Shown: positions 33,967-47,300 of the stretch, one piece after another
Numbering within the stretch: the first letter of the stretch is position 1
Layout: every line of letters begins with the position of its first letter
Assembly: GCA_963678705.1 (NCBI GenBank)
Contig: OY783221.1
Location: 8,370,001-8,434,000 of the forward strand
DNA length: 64,000 nt
Source: Panorpa germanica
Lineage: Eukaryota > Arthropoda > Insecta > Mecoptera > Panorpidae
Direction of reading: 5' to 3'
Made by a program: the position numbers and the translations under genes
The notes under the pieces: model-generated
Told to the model about the DNA's origin: nothing
The model's input: only the letters and a program-made list of their open reading frames with translations
Databases searched by the model: none

Positions 33967-36900
33967 TTTCCATTTTTGAATCCATGTTTTGTTGGTATAT
34001 GTAACTCGTAGAAGGAGATACATTCTGATAACTAACTTAATTTTATTTTTAAATTCAGAACTAATATATTTCTAAGTTAATTAATTAAAAATTCTAGTTT
34101 CGAGCTCTGAGCAAGACAACATCAATTCTAAATTCAACATTATATTTTTGTTATTCCAAATTCATATTCTAATTTACATTTTTATTCTTAAATAAATAAA
34201 ACTGTATTTCTTTTATTAAGAAGAACCTAAAGCTACTCAATATACTGTTATTTTAATATTCCAAATTTGAGTTCTAAAGATACTAAAATCAAATCTAAAT
34301 TCAACATTATTTTTTTATTCTAAATTAATAATTTTAAGTTCATATTCTAAGTTCAAATTCTAAATTAAATATACAAAAAAAAAAGAAAACAAACATACCA
34401 ACAAATTATATCTTTTTGAAGAAGAAAGAACCAGGACTAATAAAATTTTCGTTGTTATACCAAGATAGTAGTTTTCCATTTATACTCTAGGAACAGCTGT
34501 CTATGTGCGATTTATCCACGTGTGCGCAATGGTTAGTATGTGCATTTATCCATTGCGAGATTTAACATAAATTAACTCAAAATACTTTTATTTTAAACAT
34601 CACATCATAAGAAATAAGTTATTTATTAAGTTTTCATGATTTTTATGTTTATATGAAATATATTATTATTGAGAAAATGAAAAATACAAGAGAAATGAAA
34701 TAGATATAGAAAAAAAGAATTCTTTATAAAATGTTGAAATAGGACAAACTTTTTCTTAAAAGATATCCTTATTTTATTTTTAAAAGAATAAAAAGATTGT
34801 ACAAACCATTGCATATGTATTTGTGTTGATATACACTGATATAATATCTAGAGTGTTTCTCAAAATGTGATACGTAATAGTTCATATCACAGAAACACAG
34901 AAAAAGATAGAGACAACAGTATATAAATACATTAAACCAAGAGAGAAAATGTTAGTAATTTTTCTTAAGACTGACTTTCCGTAATTGTGCATGTTCGTTT
35001 TTATTCGTGCCTAAAGTGTGAGATCGCTCTTATTGAAAGTAGTAATTTGTGGAACATAATCGGACTGTTGCCGTGATACAAAATGATTCAAAATTTGTGT
35101 TACGTCTACGTGAAAAATTTGGCAAAAAAATATTCAATGCTCAATATGGCAAACACGTTCTTTAATGAAATATTCCACTTTAAATTGTCTCTTATTTAAA
35201 TTACGAAAACGTCAATCATTATTTTTTAATACAGATGCAAATATATCTCTATAATCTTAGCTACTTTTATTAGAAAGTATACCGATTTATTTTTTTATTA
35301 AATACAAAAACTGTTATAACTATATGTCAAATGTATTTGTCTCTCTTTCACTCTCATTGCTCGCATGCAAATGATTCGAACTTTAAATGCATTTGTACCG
35401 AATCCGATAAGGTTATTTGACTTCGATTTAGATGATGATATTGGTTTGATCTTGATTCGTGTTTTAGTCAACGAAGAAGTTGTTTAATAAATGCTGATTA
35501 TTTTTGGTTGTTTGCACTTTTTTTTTGTTCTTATAATTTTACAATTCTTTTAATAATTAGTTTAATTTCTGAAACGCGTACAAGTGATGTTAACGCCATT
35601 AAGGTATATTTAAGAGTAATGATAAACCTAACAAACTGAACATGCTTTGTGAAATAAACTAACGCCAAAGTGTAAATATTTGGTAGTAATATTATTTATA
35701 TAGAATATTGGTATATAGAATATTTATTTGTGTTTAGGTATTCGCAAATATTAGTAAAATGTGCTTAACAAGAATAAGAATTTTTGATAGTTTTTTAATA
35801 TCTAACCATTATTTTGTTTTACCACAATCCTTTATGATTGAAATAATTCTATCGATGAAATTTATACGGTAACTACCTCAAATCGTATATTTGACATATC
35901 TTTGAAAAAGTTATCTGTAAAATACAACTCAATGTTGAGAAGCACTGTGTTAAATATATACAGACATAGCCTTGTTCTCTTCTTGCCTCAGACGATATTC
36001 TTTGCCTGCAGCAAATAAAATTCTCCATTATGCTCGTCTATAACCTATTCTATACCCTCCTATATTGTATGTACTTTGTACAGTTCTATGAGAATCAATA
36101 AATAACTTGGGAAAAAGAAAACGCTATTGAATGGAAAGACAAATAAAAACAAATATTTCGACTCTATTTATGTACCCATATTGCTGCAGTATTGGAACTT
36201 GGAGTAAACCAGGAGGAGGTAGTAGTGCATTGAGTTGGAGCACTAGAACGGGTAGTGCTTGGAGCTTAAGCAAGTGGAAATATATTGTCAGCTGAGTTCT
36301 AGTTTCATGGAATATTATATAAGATAAAAATTAATATATGTTTGGAAAGTGATCAAACTTCAAAAATATATAGCTAATATATATTTAGTATTAAGCAAAT
36401 TGCATATCCTATTAATTTTAGTACACTATACCATCTATTTTCAAATGAAAAACCATGTAGTAATGGTACGCCTTAAATACAGAACTTGTAATAATTATTC
36501 ATATCATCTTATTTCAATTTGCAACCATTTTTCAATCATTGTAAAATATATAATTGGAGTGGCAACTAAGAAAAGAACCTCAAAATTAATTATGTTGCAG
36601 TTACGATAGTTTACCTTTCACTAACGTATTATATATGCACATATATATACTAGTATATGTATACAGCTTTATAAAATCACATGTACATCACGAATTTAAA
36701 TAACTTCCCACCCCATATACAAGAATATGTTATACGTAATAAAAAACAAAAAGATTTTGATGCTTAAAATTTATATCACGGCTTCCAGAACGATTCTTAA
36801 GCAAAATCAAGCTGCCACGAAGTTGCTCTATCTATAATCTATATCTTATGTATCATAAAAATACAGGGTGTTATAAAATAGCAGCATTGCGAAGGTGACT

Positions 36901-37859
36901 CATATGGGAAGATATGTAAAGGCTTTTCTGTCGCGGACGAAATAAGAAAGAAGAATATCACTTTGATGTAGCAAACAATATTAAAGAAATAAAACGAATT
37001 TGTGATGTTTCTAACAGGAGTACATTCTAATAATTAAATTAGAGTAGGAACGGTATAACGAATATAGAATATTTTAAACATAAATTTTGTTATTCAAATT
37101 TAAATTTTTTATATTGTGTTTGTTTAGGGAAAAGTGGTTAAAAACCCTAGCTTGATGTATAATACTTTATAAATGCCTTTGAATAGTTTGTATTTAAGTT
37201 TGAAAGGTACTGTCCCAGGCGTTATATTAATGGATATTTAAATTCTATTTAAGTCCCAGTTCCTAGCTGTTGGATATCAATATTTTTCTACCATTAATAG
37301 TTATGAAATCCGTTATAGAAGCTTGCATTTTGGGAATTTGACAGCAACTTTCTTTTTTCATCGTATAAAGGTGTCAAACAAGAATTTAAATTTGAATTTT
37401 GAAGGTGGAAACCGCTCCCATTCGACCTTAGGTTATCTTGAAAACTATAACATCCACAAAAAATTTGATAAGAGCTTTTTTCTAGATAGTAATATTATCT
37501 ACAACTTTTATTAATTACTTTTTGGTGTAACTTTTGTAATAAAAAAGTTATAAGCAATCGTTAAAATCGTTATCGCTTGTAGAGACATCGTAGAAAAGTA
37601 TTACCTACTTCGTACATACGTAATTCTCTAACCCAGGAAGAAAACTGTTTTTAAAATTGCTAGCTTACCACAAGCTTGTCTTGCGATGGAACACCTACTA
37701 GCCTATGTTGCAATACGTTATATTTTCTACCTGAGACGTGTTCATAATATTTTTTTATTAATATTTTGTAATATGAAATAGTACATGCTATTAGTAAACA
37801 CCTTATCATTCTATATAGATGTTATATATGACTGCATTACATGTTATATAACTGTATAC
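33967..37859. other. AT-rich non-coding DNA with degenerate simple-sequence blocks
   Basis: At 34120-34380 degenerate phrases like ATTCTAAATTCAACATTAT and AAGTTCATATTCTAAGTTCA repeat. Similar phrases occur at 18330 and at the window's end (63950-64000). At 36866 TACAGGGTGTTATAAAAT looks like one end of a mariner-type element, without a partner. Frames of 60-86 codons here (for example 34626-34814, 36349-36609, 37323-37514) are unrecognised and biased towards I, K, F and N. No gene supported. Confidence 0.4.
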
Positions 37860-38130
37860 ACTAGATGAGGTCTTGAAATGTTTCGCGATGATCCACGAGG
37901 GCTTTCATCCTCATCCTCATCCACAATTCACGATCCACCCCAGAAAAGTGACTAAAAAGTCTTTTCATCTCTCCGTGCACCATTCATCGGCCCAGCATCT
38001 GTGGCTTCAGGATTCTGCTGTTATTTGCCGCCTCTCTTGCCTTCTGATTCACTATTCAGTACCTTTCCTCCCCTCAGTTCCCTCCTTGTCCTATACCCTA
38101 TACCCAGCACCCAGCTTCCTTTATGGGGAA
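37860..38130. other. CT/GC-richer island
   Basis: About 270 bp including GATGATCCACGAGGGC, TTTCATCCTCATCCTCATCC and TTCCTCCCCTCAGTTCCCTC. An 86-codon forward frame (37873-38133) crosses it and is rich in His, Pro and Ser without a known domain. Probably a non-coding pyrimidine-rich element; a UTR or exon of an unrecognised gene is possible. Confidence 0.25.
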
Positions 38131-38870
38131 TAAACATAACGCCCTAGTAACTCTAGTAAAGCACATTCAAGGGTTTTGTCATCCTTTAGGAAAAAATGAA
38201 AAGATGGAAAAGTTAAGTTTCTATGAAATTTGATAACTGTACAAGTAGTCTCTGATATATTTTTTTGACTTTTGAATTGCATGTTATTTTCATAAAAGTA
38301 TTTTTGATCTTTTAAATACATACTCTTCTATACATTTCTTAGATCTTATAACCTAGGTTATAAAACATTTCCGCAATATAAGAAGATTAATCATAGCTCA
38401 CACGGCATTGTACTGCACGTTTTTTTTGCAGTATAAATATTATAGAAAAAATAGTGGCGGATACATTTATAGAGACGATTCACATGACGTTTTACTGCAA
38501 AACATTATTCTTAAGGTATCTTAGGCAATTTTGAATTTGAGGCTCCCCAATTTCAGTTTCGATATACTTATTACAGCAATTACTTTAAAATAATTAGTTT
38601 CCATGTAATTCTATCTACAATTTTATTTATTTTAAAATAATAGAGGTTATTAGAACCGTATAAAATTTTCAACACGATGATCGAATTTATCATATTCTTT
38701 CCTATATAAATTATTAAAAAAAATAGTGATCACTAATTACAGATAATCACTAATTACAGTGATCACTAATTAGATACAGTGTTTTCTCATTGTATCTTAC
38801 ATTTACAAGGCACAACTTGTTCTACATATTGTTTCTACAACTTGTTTCTACATATAAAATACCTCGCCCC
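38131..38870. other. AT-rich non-coding DNA
   Basis: Short direct repeats of GTGATCACTAATTA occur near 38727-38775. No gene supported. Confidence 0.4.
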
Positions 38871-39345
38871 AACGTTTAGATAAAATTTTTTTTTTTACAT
38901 TAAGGATGTTTCCCACCCACAAAATGGCGGAATTTTTGTGGAAAATAACAGTTTACACTTTAGATGGCCGCCAACAATTTTAAAATAAAAAAAAAAATTA
39001 TCAGAGACCGTTGGGGGGAAGATTTGATTATAATTTAACTAAATTTTAATGGTTTTTCATTTTGAGATAATTTCCGGCCGAGTTATTGTGAACACCGCAA
39101 ATTGTCTTTTTTCCCAAGACCTTCGGAAGAAGCTCTGTTACCAGCTTATGCTTCAATATTGCTGCATGATAAAATTATACAACATAGTCAAAAGTATGCT
39201 CAATAATGTACAAAAGGTTCGAATAAAATTGCTCAATCTATACTTGAGAAAAATAATCGCAAAAAAAGTGGTTTTTTTACGCTGAAACCCTAACCCCTCC
39301 CTTAAGCATTACTCACCGCCGCACAACTTTACTAATTTGAAATAT
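38871..39345. repeat. Probable composite repeat relic ending in a family C fragment
   Basis: The right part (39302-39345), TTAAGCATTACTCACCGCCG and following, matches the terminal part of family C. The left part (AAAATGGCGGAATTTTTGTG, AGATGGCCGCCAACAATTTT) is unusual in composition but has no other copy in the window. The 78-codon frame at 39049-39285 crosses it and is not recognised. Confidence 0.35.
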
Positions 39346-39448
39346 ATATGTTTCTAAAGAAATTATTTAAGCCTTAAGTAGAAATATAACGCTTGCATTA
39401 GCTTATAACACGCTAGTAAGTAAAATGGTGCACACTACGTTACAATTT

Positions 39449-39735
39449 CTATGTAAGGCGTAGAAAATGAACTTTCGAATTAGCTTGTAGCAACGATATC
39501 TTGAAGTTTGTAAAGAGTAAACAGCAAAACGAGTCTAAATCTTGCGAATAGAGTGTGCGATGAAGCAATTCGAACTATAATTTTTTGGTTTTAGTCATCA
39601 CAATAACTGACGTGTGGGCTGATGCATTGTTTTGATCAAACAACATAGTTTTTTTCTTGATTTCATCATTAAACTCTTCAGCTAGTTCGCATAATTCTCT
39701 CTCTTGATTGCTTTGCTTATTTAAAGATAGTCAAT
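39449..39735 (-). pseudogene. Mariner-family transposase pseudogene, C-terminal part
   Basis: The minus-strand translation includes ELCELAEEFNDEIKKKTMLF then DQNNASAHTSVIVMTKTKKL, an in-frame TAG, FELLHRTLYSQDLDSF and LFTNFKISLLQANSK. This follows the mariner pattern around the second and third catalytic aspartates (FHQDNAPAHTS ... FELLxHPPYSPDLAPSD ... LFPNLKxxL). Both aspartates remain, but the internal stop, a frameshift upstream (an IDYL-like piece sits in another frame near 39730) and loss of most of the N-terminal part show it is dead. No terminal repeats were located. Assignment is from remembered family motifs. Confidence 0.65.
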
Positions 39736-39957
39736 AAAGATTGGCAATGTGCATGGCAGAAAACTGACGACAAGACGTTGCCAGTAGATTGCTCCGTTTC
39801 TGGTGCATTGTCCTGTCCATTCTTTTATCTCAGGTGTGAAATATTGGGTCCATCATTCAAACCCCATGTAGTTAGAATGGAACTTATATGAAATAAACAT
39901 ATACATATGACTTACAAGAAAATATATATATATCTTCGTAATTTGTAAGGTATTGAA

Positions 39958-40093
39958 TCAAACATTACTTGCAGTACTGACAACTTCAGAAACGTCAGAC
40001 AGTTTTGAACATCTATCTTGTGATGTACAACTACGTATACTGCCAATAAAACGTGGTGGACGTGACTTGGGCTTGCTGAATCTTAACTGCATT
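39958..40093. other. Short block open on both strands (possible exon)
   Basis: On the minus strand an acceptor-like CTCACTGTTGCAG precedes a 44-codon frame (MQLRFSKPKSRPPRFIGSIR...) ending TGA at 39958. On the plus strand an acceptor-like ATTACTTGCAG and donor-like ACA/GTGAGA flank a frame including LRILPIKRGGRDLGLLNLN. GC is higher than in the surroundings. Strand and identity cannot be decided. It may belong to the neighbouring mariner relic or to an unrecognised gene. Confidence 0.2.
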
Positions 40094-40585
40094 CTGCAAC
40101 AGTGAGATCAAAATCTTTTACAAGTTTCTGGTCCAGATATCAGATCTCTATCTCAAATAATCAGTCACTGTAACTCACTTGCTTTATAATCAGTGCTTAA
40201 ATCGAGGAATCATTTTTTATCGCAATATATGTATATATATATATATATATATGTAGGTGTATGTTTTACACCAAATATGAAAGCATCTTTATTTAATATT
40301 GAATACCACAATCTATTATTCTAGCCTGAGTGCATCTCTAATATCTACTTATACAACTTATGTTAGATAATCTACTCTATGCCATTAGATGTCACATAGT
40401 TAATTTCTTCTAAAATTTAAACAAGGGTTTGTTTATTTAAAATACACTCCAGACCTTTTGGTAATGATACACTAACATACTTAAACTACTCATCAGTCTA
40501 ATTGTTTATTTCTAAAACTTTTATCTTAAGTTAATTATCCTCAAACTTCCCATGCCAGAGAGGTATCAGGTTCATTTTTCAATCT

Positions 40586-40588
<3 letters not shown>
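40094..40588. other. AT-rich non-coding DNA
   Basis: Contains a short AT microsatellite (about 40228-40251) and no supported gene. Confidence 0.4.

Positions 40589-40672
<84 letters not shown>
40589..40672. repeat. (AT)42 microsatellite
   Basis: 84 uninterrupted bases of alternating A and T, likely polymorphic in length and prone to assembly error. Confidence 0.95.
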
Positions 40673-40676
<4 letters not shown>

Positions 40677-43221
40677 TATATCCAAAAACTATAATAGTAA
40701 ATAAATAGAAGTGTAAATTAAAAAATCTTGCTTGAAATTTTCATATATGTTAGCGAAGAATGGAATTCGGGAATTTGTTACCCAACAAAATTGTAGACTC
40801 CTTCTAGTCTAGATGCCATCACCAAACCGACTCTAAACCCAGACTAGTTTTAGGTAAACTTTCCTACTGAATACAGTGAGCATCCGAGGAAACTCGAGAA
40901 CTACCGAACGATGGTTTGTTTAACACAAAATTGGGAAAGCAACGGCAGAAACAATTTTGTGATCGCAGCAATCACATCGATTTTAAGTAATAATTTCAAT
41001 ATTATATGGTAATTTTAATGCTCAATTGTTCTAGTAGTATTTTTCTAAAGTGCTTTTAATTATTTTTTATTACTTTGTCAATATTTACCCTCGCTATCAT
41101 ATATATACATTTATAGGTCTAAAATATACTTGAGAATAATTAAATTAAAATGTTAGGTACCTAAACATATTACGCTGTTTTTTCAAAAATCGATAGGCTT
41201 TATTACGCGCTCGCAGTCTAAAATCTTAGGTAGCCTCCTACCTTGATCAAGAATTCCTATAATATAATTTCCAAGTTTACGACTGATACCCCGTCTATCC
41301 CCTTTGCGAGTGCCAAGGTATCCATTAGTACATATCGTTAAAAAATATTTAGATTTATGCAAATACATAACAAAAATATTAAAGAAACAACAAAATGTAT
41401 ATACTCGTAATAAAATATTCTAAAGAACAAAATCCTCTTAGCTATCACCTCCTGAGATTTCAGTTCAATTTACAATTCGAAGTCAATATGAATAAGCACT
41501 TACTTTTGTAGATAGCAATGAAATCAAATCGGAATCACTCTAAAGCTGTATATCTGAGTAAATTCCCATCCTCCTTCCTCAATAATTCTCTCAAGATCTT
41601 AACTCCCTTCAAAGTTCCCTCACTCCTATTTTCTTCATTCATTGCTTCTGGCATCGACGTTCTTCTTATACAGTTCCTTTACAACAGACATCTATATCTG
41701 GGGAATAAAATCTATTTTTGATACATTTTTTTATATTACGAGTGTATTGACGGTATGACATGAACTGTACTACCAACAAATCCATCAAAAATGAAAGGGG
41801 ACTTTGAAATTCGTTAACACATTTTTTACGAGGGGGGGCATATTTCATTTTAGCACTTCTTTCACAGAATAGACTAACTATAGGAAAAGATTCCTTTGTT
41901 CAATAATTTAATTTGTAATGTTATTTATTTAACGTCGGTCTGTTTTCGATGCTGAAGTTTTTCTTTTTGTGATTATGAAATCACATAATCAAATTAACTT
42001 TCATAACTCAGAAAATATAGCGCTGGTTTGGGGAACAAACCTAAAGATACAGCAGTTAGACGTCAAGCAAAAATGTCATATTATTTGTCCTTTGGCTAAC
42101 GCAAGTTATTTTATTTATTGCAGTAGCCTGTTCTCTTAAAGTTTGAAGAATAATAAGTAATCGATTTTATTAATCTTTTCTTACCACTTTTATAATATCA
42201 AAACTTTATGTGGTGCTTAGAATATCACACTTACGCATCACTTTTTCATTCTATTGTATAAGAAATCGATATATTAATGATTATTTATAAACTAATGGAC
42301 CCTACAGACGTTGCCTTGTGCAAAATTCAATACATTTTATCACAATTCAACTGAAAATAAACAACTGAATCAATTTTTCGTTACAATTAGCTTGATACAC
42401 AATTTGATAATCAGATATTTGCGCACATAGTCGTAAATAAACCATACAAAAAAGCACTTTCACTTTTTCAAAATTATCCCATTTTCCAGGCAAATTTTTC
42501 AACTTTTTTTCTCAAAAACCGTATTCAAGCTATTACGAACATTTGACAAAAAATTAGCCAAATCTGTTCAGCCGTTCTCAAGTGATGCGGTTACTAACGA
42601 ACATCATTTAATTTTTATTTATTTAGATTTACAATAATTTGATATTTAAGGAAAAAATTAAATTCAAACCAGGAACACATAACGCCTTTAATACCTTGAT
42701 TGAATATTGAATACAGTCAACATCGATACCAGTAAATCAATCGTGCTGTAATAAGTTTAAAAGTTTTCCTATTGGTTTGATTTAAAAGTATGAGATACGA
42801 ATATTTTAATATTGAAGGGGAAATATACAATGATGAAAATTGAAACCGTTAAATTCAAGTGGAAATATATGGGAAATGCTTTCCGCTCCAGGGCATCAAA
42901 CACCGGATTCTATATTAGAAAAATATATTCAAATTATTTTTCTCTTTTCGTAGTAATTAATTTATGAGTTTCATATATTTAAAACGGTATTTTTATTTGT
43001 TAATAATCCAAGTAATTGAAAACCATATTCGTAAGTCTGTTTTCACATTGGAATTATGTACACGCGCCTCTTTACCGCACTACTATGTCTGTCCTTTTCT
43101 TCACTTGTAAATTCGACAAGGACAGACATATGCAGCTAAGATTGAAGCGTCAATTATGCACATAGTTATATTGCTCGTTCCATTAGACAGGGTAGTATGT
43201 ATATATATATAGTATATATAT
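40673..43221. other. AT-rich non-coding DNA
   Basis: At 42510-42610, AAATCTGTTCAGCCGTTCTC followed by AAGTGATGCGGTTACTAACG resembles phrases common near the ends of insect RTE-type or other interspersed repeats, but no complete element is seen. The segment 41969-42030 loosely matches 4724-4790. Frames at 41183-41848 (60-67 codons) are unrecognised. Confidence 0.35.
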
Positions 43222-43970
43222 TGTTGTAAAAATGTTGTCGTATTGTCGTTCTGGAGGAGATTACTCAGCTTACTAGTACATTCTGCAGGGATGCTAGCTT
43301 CTGGTAGTAGATTCTTCAGTTGACGACTTCCAACACCAATTACAGTAGTAATCGAATATCTTTCTTAAGATGATTAATAAGGATTCTTGTTCAGACGGTG
43401 TATTGTTGCAATTAGAGAATACTTGAGCGGTCTAAAGTAACCTCGTTGCGACATGCGACGGTTGAACAATTAGTATCTTTTTATTACTATTAATACAAAC
43501 ACTTTTATTAAAATATATCATTTATTCGTTGTAATATTATATCTGCTTACTTAATTACAATAGTATTTTATTAGATTAACGAAGATGACAGATATAAAAC
43601 AAAATGTAATTCTATAGTGTTATAATTTAATTAATAGTTGAAATGTGCTCACTATTCAATACGTACGAAGTTGCGAATAGTAATGCTTGCTTTGAGACTC
43701 AGGAGAAGACTGGCTTTCAGCGTCTTGTGCAATTTAATATATAATAATTTATTTCACATCACAGAACGCCAATACTGAATTACCAGCATTAAATCAATAT
43801 TAATCTCCACAAACCAGAGACAATATTTATAAGCGCTAAACTTAAATAATTATTCTTTACAATCTTAATACTAATACAAAAACTGTTTACATAATATAAT
43901 TCTATTACATAATTAACATTTAATATCATTAAAAATAAAAGGTAAGTGCGACATATGCGTACTTACAACA
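43222..43970 (-). repeat. 3' LTR of copy 2
   Basis: 749 bp, TGTTGT...ACAACA, reading the same as the partner at 50279-51027. Confidence 0.95.
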
Positions 43971-44368
43971 CTCCTCAACCAAAGAAAAGGAACGCATATA
44001 AAACAAAACATATGCGTTTCTGCTCTAAGGAAAAGAAAAAGGAAAAATTGTGATAGGGGAGATGTCGTACATATCACAACACCCCCTTTCAAAAAAAAAG
44101 GGACACGTATAAAAACAAAATATACGAGTTACAATTCTAGAAAAAAACAAAAAGAGAAGCAAAGTGTCGACAACGATTCTGATCCCATCGTATAGAGTTA
44201 ACACTGCTCCACAAAACAATCATCCCTGACAAAATCCATTTCATTCGTCAAGTTTTTATTCATTGGTACAAAATCTCTTCAACCTATTATTATGAACTAC
44301 CGTATGTTTTTTACCAATTAGTATTTCTGTATTAACAGGGGATATAATTTTAGTAACTTTATACGGTC
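43971..44368 (-). promoter_or_regulatory. 3' region of copy 2: polypurine tract and detached pol tail
   Basis: The part next to the LTR (GGTTGAGGAG on the element strand) is the presumed polypurine tract. About 130 bp at the other side (44256-44368) are the sequence that encodes the Pol C-terminus in copy 1 but lie out of frame here, because of the homopolymer change at 44388-44393. Confidence 0.6.
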
Positions 44369-47300
44369 CTACGTATAAGGGTAAAAGTTTTTTGACTGTC
44401 CTTTAGTTGGTAACTGTTCATTTCTTAATAAAACTAGTTCGTTTACTTCAGGTGTGAAAAGAGAATTGACCCTTTTATCAAAATATAATTTTGTTTTTTC
44501 TTTGCTTTTAACCAAGTTATTTATAGCAAGTTCCCTCGCTACTTGTAACCTGTGTTTGAGTTCTACTATAAAATTATTATAAGTATTTACCTCAATTGGT
44601 TCTTTATAAAAAATTGAAGGCAGATTTGCCTTATGTCCATAAATTAGTTCGAAAGGAGTAAAACCGGTCGCTGTATGCGGAGTTGTGTTATACACGAACA
44701 TTGCATAGGGAATCCAATTTATCCAATCATCCTGCTTTTTACAAAAATTCCTTAGATACTCGGCAAGGGTTCTATGAACTCTTTCTAAGGCACCGTTGGT
44801 TGCTGGTCTAAATGCTGTTGTTTTTAATTGTTTAATTTTTAACAATTTGCATATATCTTTAAAAATTTTTGACATGAAATTTGTTCCTTGGTCTGTTAAG
44901 ATCATATTAGGAACTCCGTACCTACAAATAACGTTAGTTACTAATGCTTTCGCGACAGTATTTGCCTCCTGGTTTATAATAGGAATAGCTTCCGTAAATT
45001 TAGTAAGGTCATCCTGTATTGTTAGTAAGTATTTGTATTTGTCGTTGTCGTCTTTCTTGGGAAGATATACTATGTCCAAAGCCAACCTTTCGAAACTATG
45101 TTTCGAAGTCGATGTAATTGTTAATGGGCATTTATTTAATTTGCACACTTTATTCTTTTGACATGATACACATTGTCTAATAAAATTTTTAACTTTTCTA
45201 ATCATACTTGGAAATTTAAAGTGTGATTTTAATCGTTTAATTGTTTTAGAAACTCCTAAGTGGCCTGCTGTGGGATTAACATGAAATTCCGAAATTACAT
45301 TGTTTATTAACTCAGGGTCACTAATTTTAAGTATATTGTCATTATAAATGTGTACTATTATATTTGTTTTATCAAAGATATGTCTGATCATAGTTCGTAA
45401 CTGGGCAAAATCTAATTTACTTAGTTCAGACTCGAACCTGTTCATAGCTATGTTAGTAATTTTGTGTAAAGTACAAAAGTTTTTCAGATTCACTAATGCC
45501 AAAAATATTTCTTTATAATTTGGTAGATTAAAATGAAATTCCTTAATTATTAAACAGATAATAAATCTAGTATCAATTTCAACATATGCAATTTCTGATA
45601 CTTCTTTTTCTTGTATTAGAAATGCATTGATACTACTAAATTTATTGATTAATTCAGGAGAATTTCCAATTGAATTTTTAAAATCTTTTGATACAAAATC
45701 TACTAATGAAAATGACGTCGGTGCGTCATATAAACTTTTATCATGTTCAATTACTTTATTGTTTATGATAATTTTATTTTTAATTATTTCTAAATAATTT
45801 TCGTATGTGACATCCATTGTTTCAACCTGAAGTGAGTATACGCGACTTAGGGCATCTACGTGTGGAATCGAACTACCTGGTCTATATATTACTTCGTAAT
45901 TATATTCCTCTAGTTTTATCCGCCAACGCATAAGTCTAGAACTCGGGTCCTTAATACTCATTAACCAAGTCAAGGCTTGATGGTCTGTTACGATACTAAA
46001 AAACTTTCCATAGAGATAGGGTCTAAAATGAGCCACAGCCCATACTACTGCTAATAACTCACGTTCAGTAGTTGTGTAATTTTGTTGTGCCTTATTTAGA
46101 GTTCTTGAAGCATATGCTATTGGGTGGCTTTCCTTAATAGTACCTTGTGAAAGGACTGCACCTATAGCATATTTACTTGCATCCGTGGTTACAACGAAAT
46201 TTTTACTAAAGTCCGGGTATTGCAAAACAGGTGATATGGTTAATTTATTTTTTAAAGTTTTAAATGATTCGTCGCATTGGTCTGACCATTCTAATACTTT
46301 AACATTACTGTTTGCTGCATTATATAGTGGTTTGGCTATCTCTGCGTAATGCGGTATATGTCGGCGATAATAACCAGACATACCCAAAAATGTTTTAATT
46401 TGTTTAGGACTGTTTGGAATGGGGAAATTCTTTATTGCTTCTACTTTAGAAGGATCTGGTAGAATACCTGTTTCATTAATAACGTGACCTAAATAAATCA
46501 AATCTTTATGTAGAAAGTTACATTTGGATGGTTGGAGCTTCAAATTATGTTCCCGTAATTTAGAAAAAACGTTTTTTAATCTTTGGTTGTGCTCAGAAAT
46601 GTTTTTTCCAAAAATGACTACATCGTCCAGATAGATTAAGCAATCTATTCCTTGCAAACCTGTGAGAACGTGAGACATAAGTCTCTGAAACATGGGGGGG
46701 GCTCCTTTAAGTCCGAATGGCATTCTTACAAATTGATAGTGTTTAAAGTTCGCACTAAATGCTGTTTTCTCTTTATCTTCGGGAAGCATAGGGACCTGGT
46801 GAAAACCGCTTGCTAAGTCAAGGGTAGAGAAAAATTTTGCACCACTAAGTTGGTCCAGTATATCATGTATAAGAGGCAAAGGATAGGCGTCACTTGTTGT
46901 CTGCTCGTTAAGTTTACGGAAATCGACTACTACGCGGAATTGTTTATTACCTAACGCATCTGGTTTTTTTGGTACTACTAATAAAGGTGCGTTATAGGGT
47001 GAGTCGCTTTCTTCAATTATGTTGTTGACCAACAGTTCCTGAATATGCTTTTCCACAATCTCTTTTTGCGCATGGGGCAATCGATACGGTTTAACGTTAA
47101 CGGGTTTAGAAGAATTAATCTTTATCTTATGACTTAATGCGCTCGTACAAGATAACTTGTCTCCCGGTAAAAAAAATATGTCATTAAAGCTGTCACAGAT
47201 TTCTATTAATTCTGTTACTAATTCTGAATTGACATGTGAAAGATTTAAATTGTTTAATAAAAGTTCCTTACGGTTGTTAGGACTTGATTTTGAAAAATGG

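Noticed and set aside
36866..36890. TACAGGGTGTTATAAAAT as a mariner-type terminal repeat
   Set aside because: No inverted partner within several kb, so a complete element cannot be claimed.
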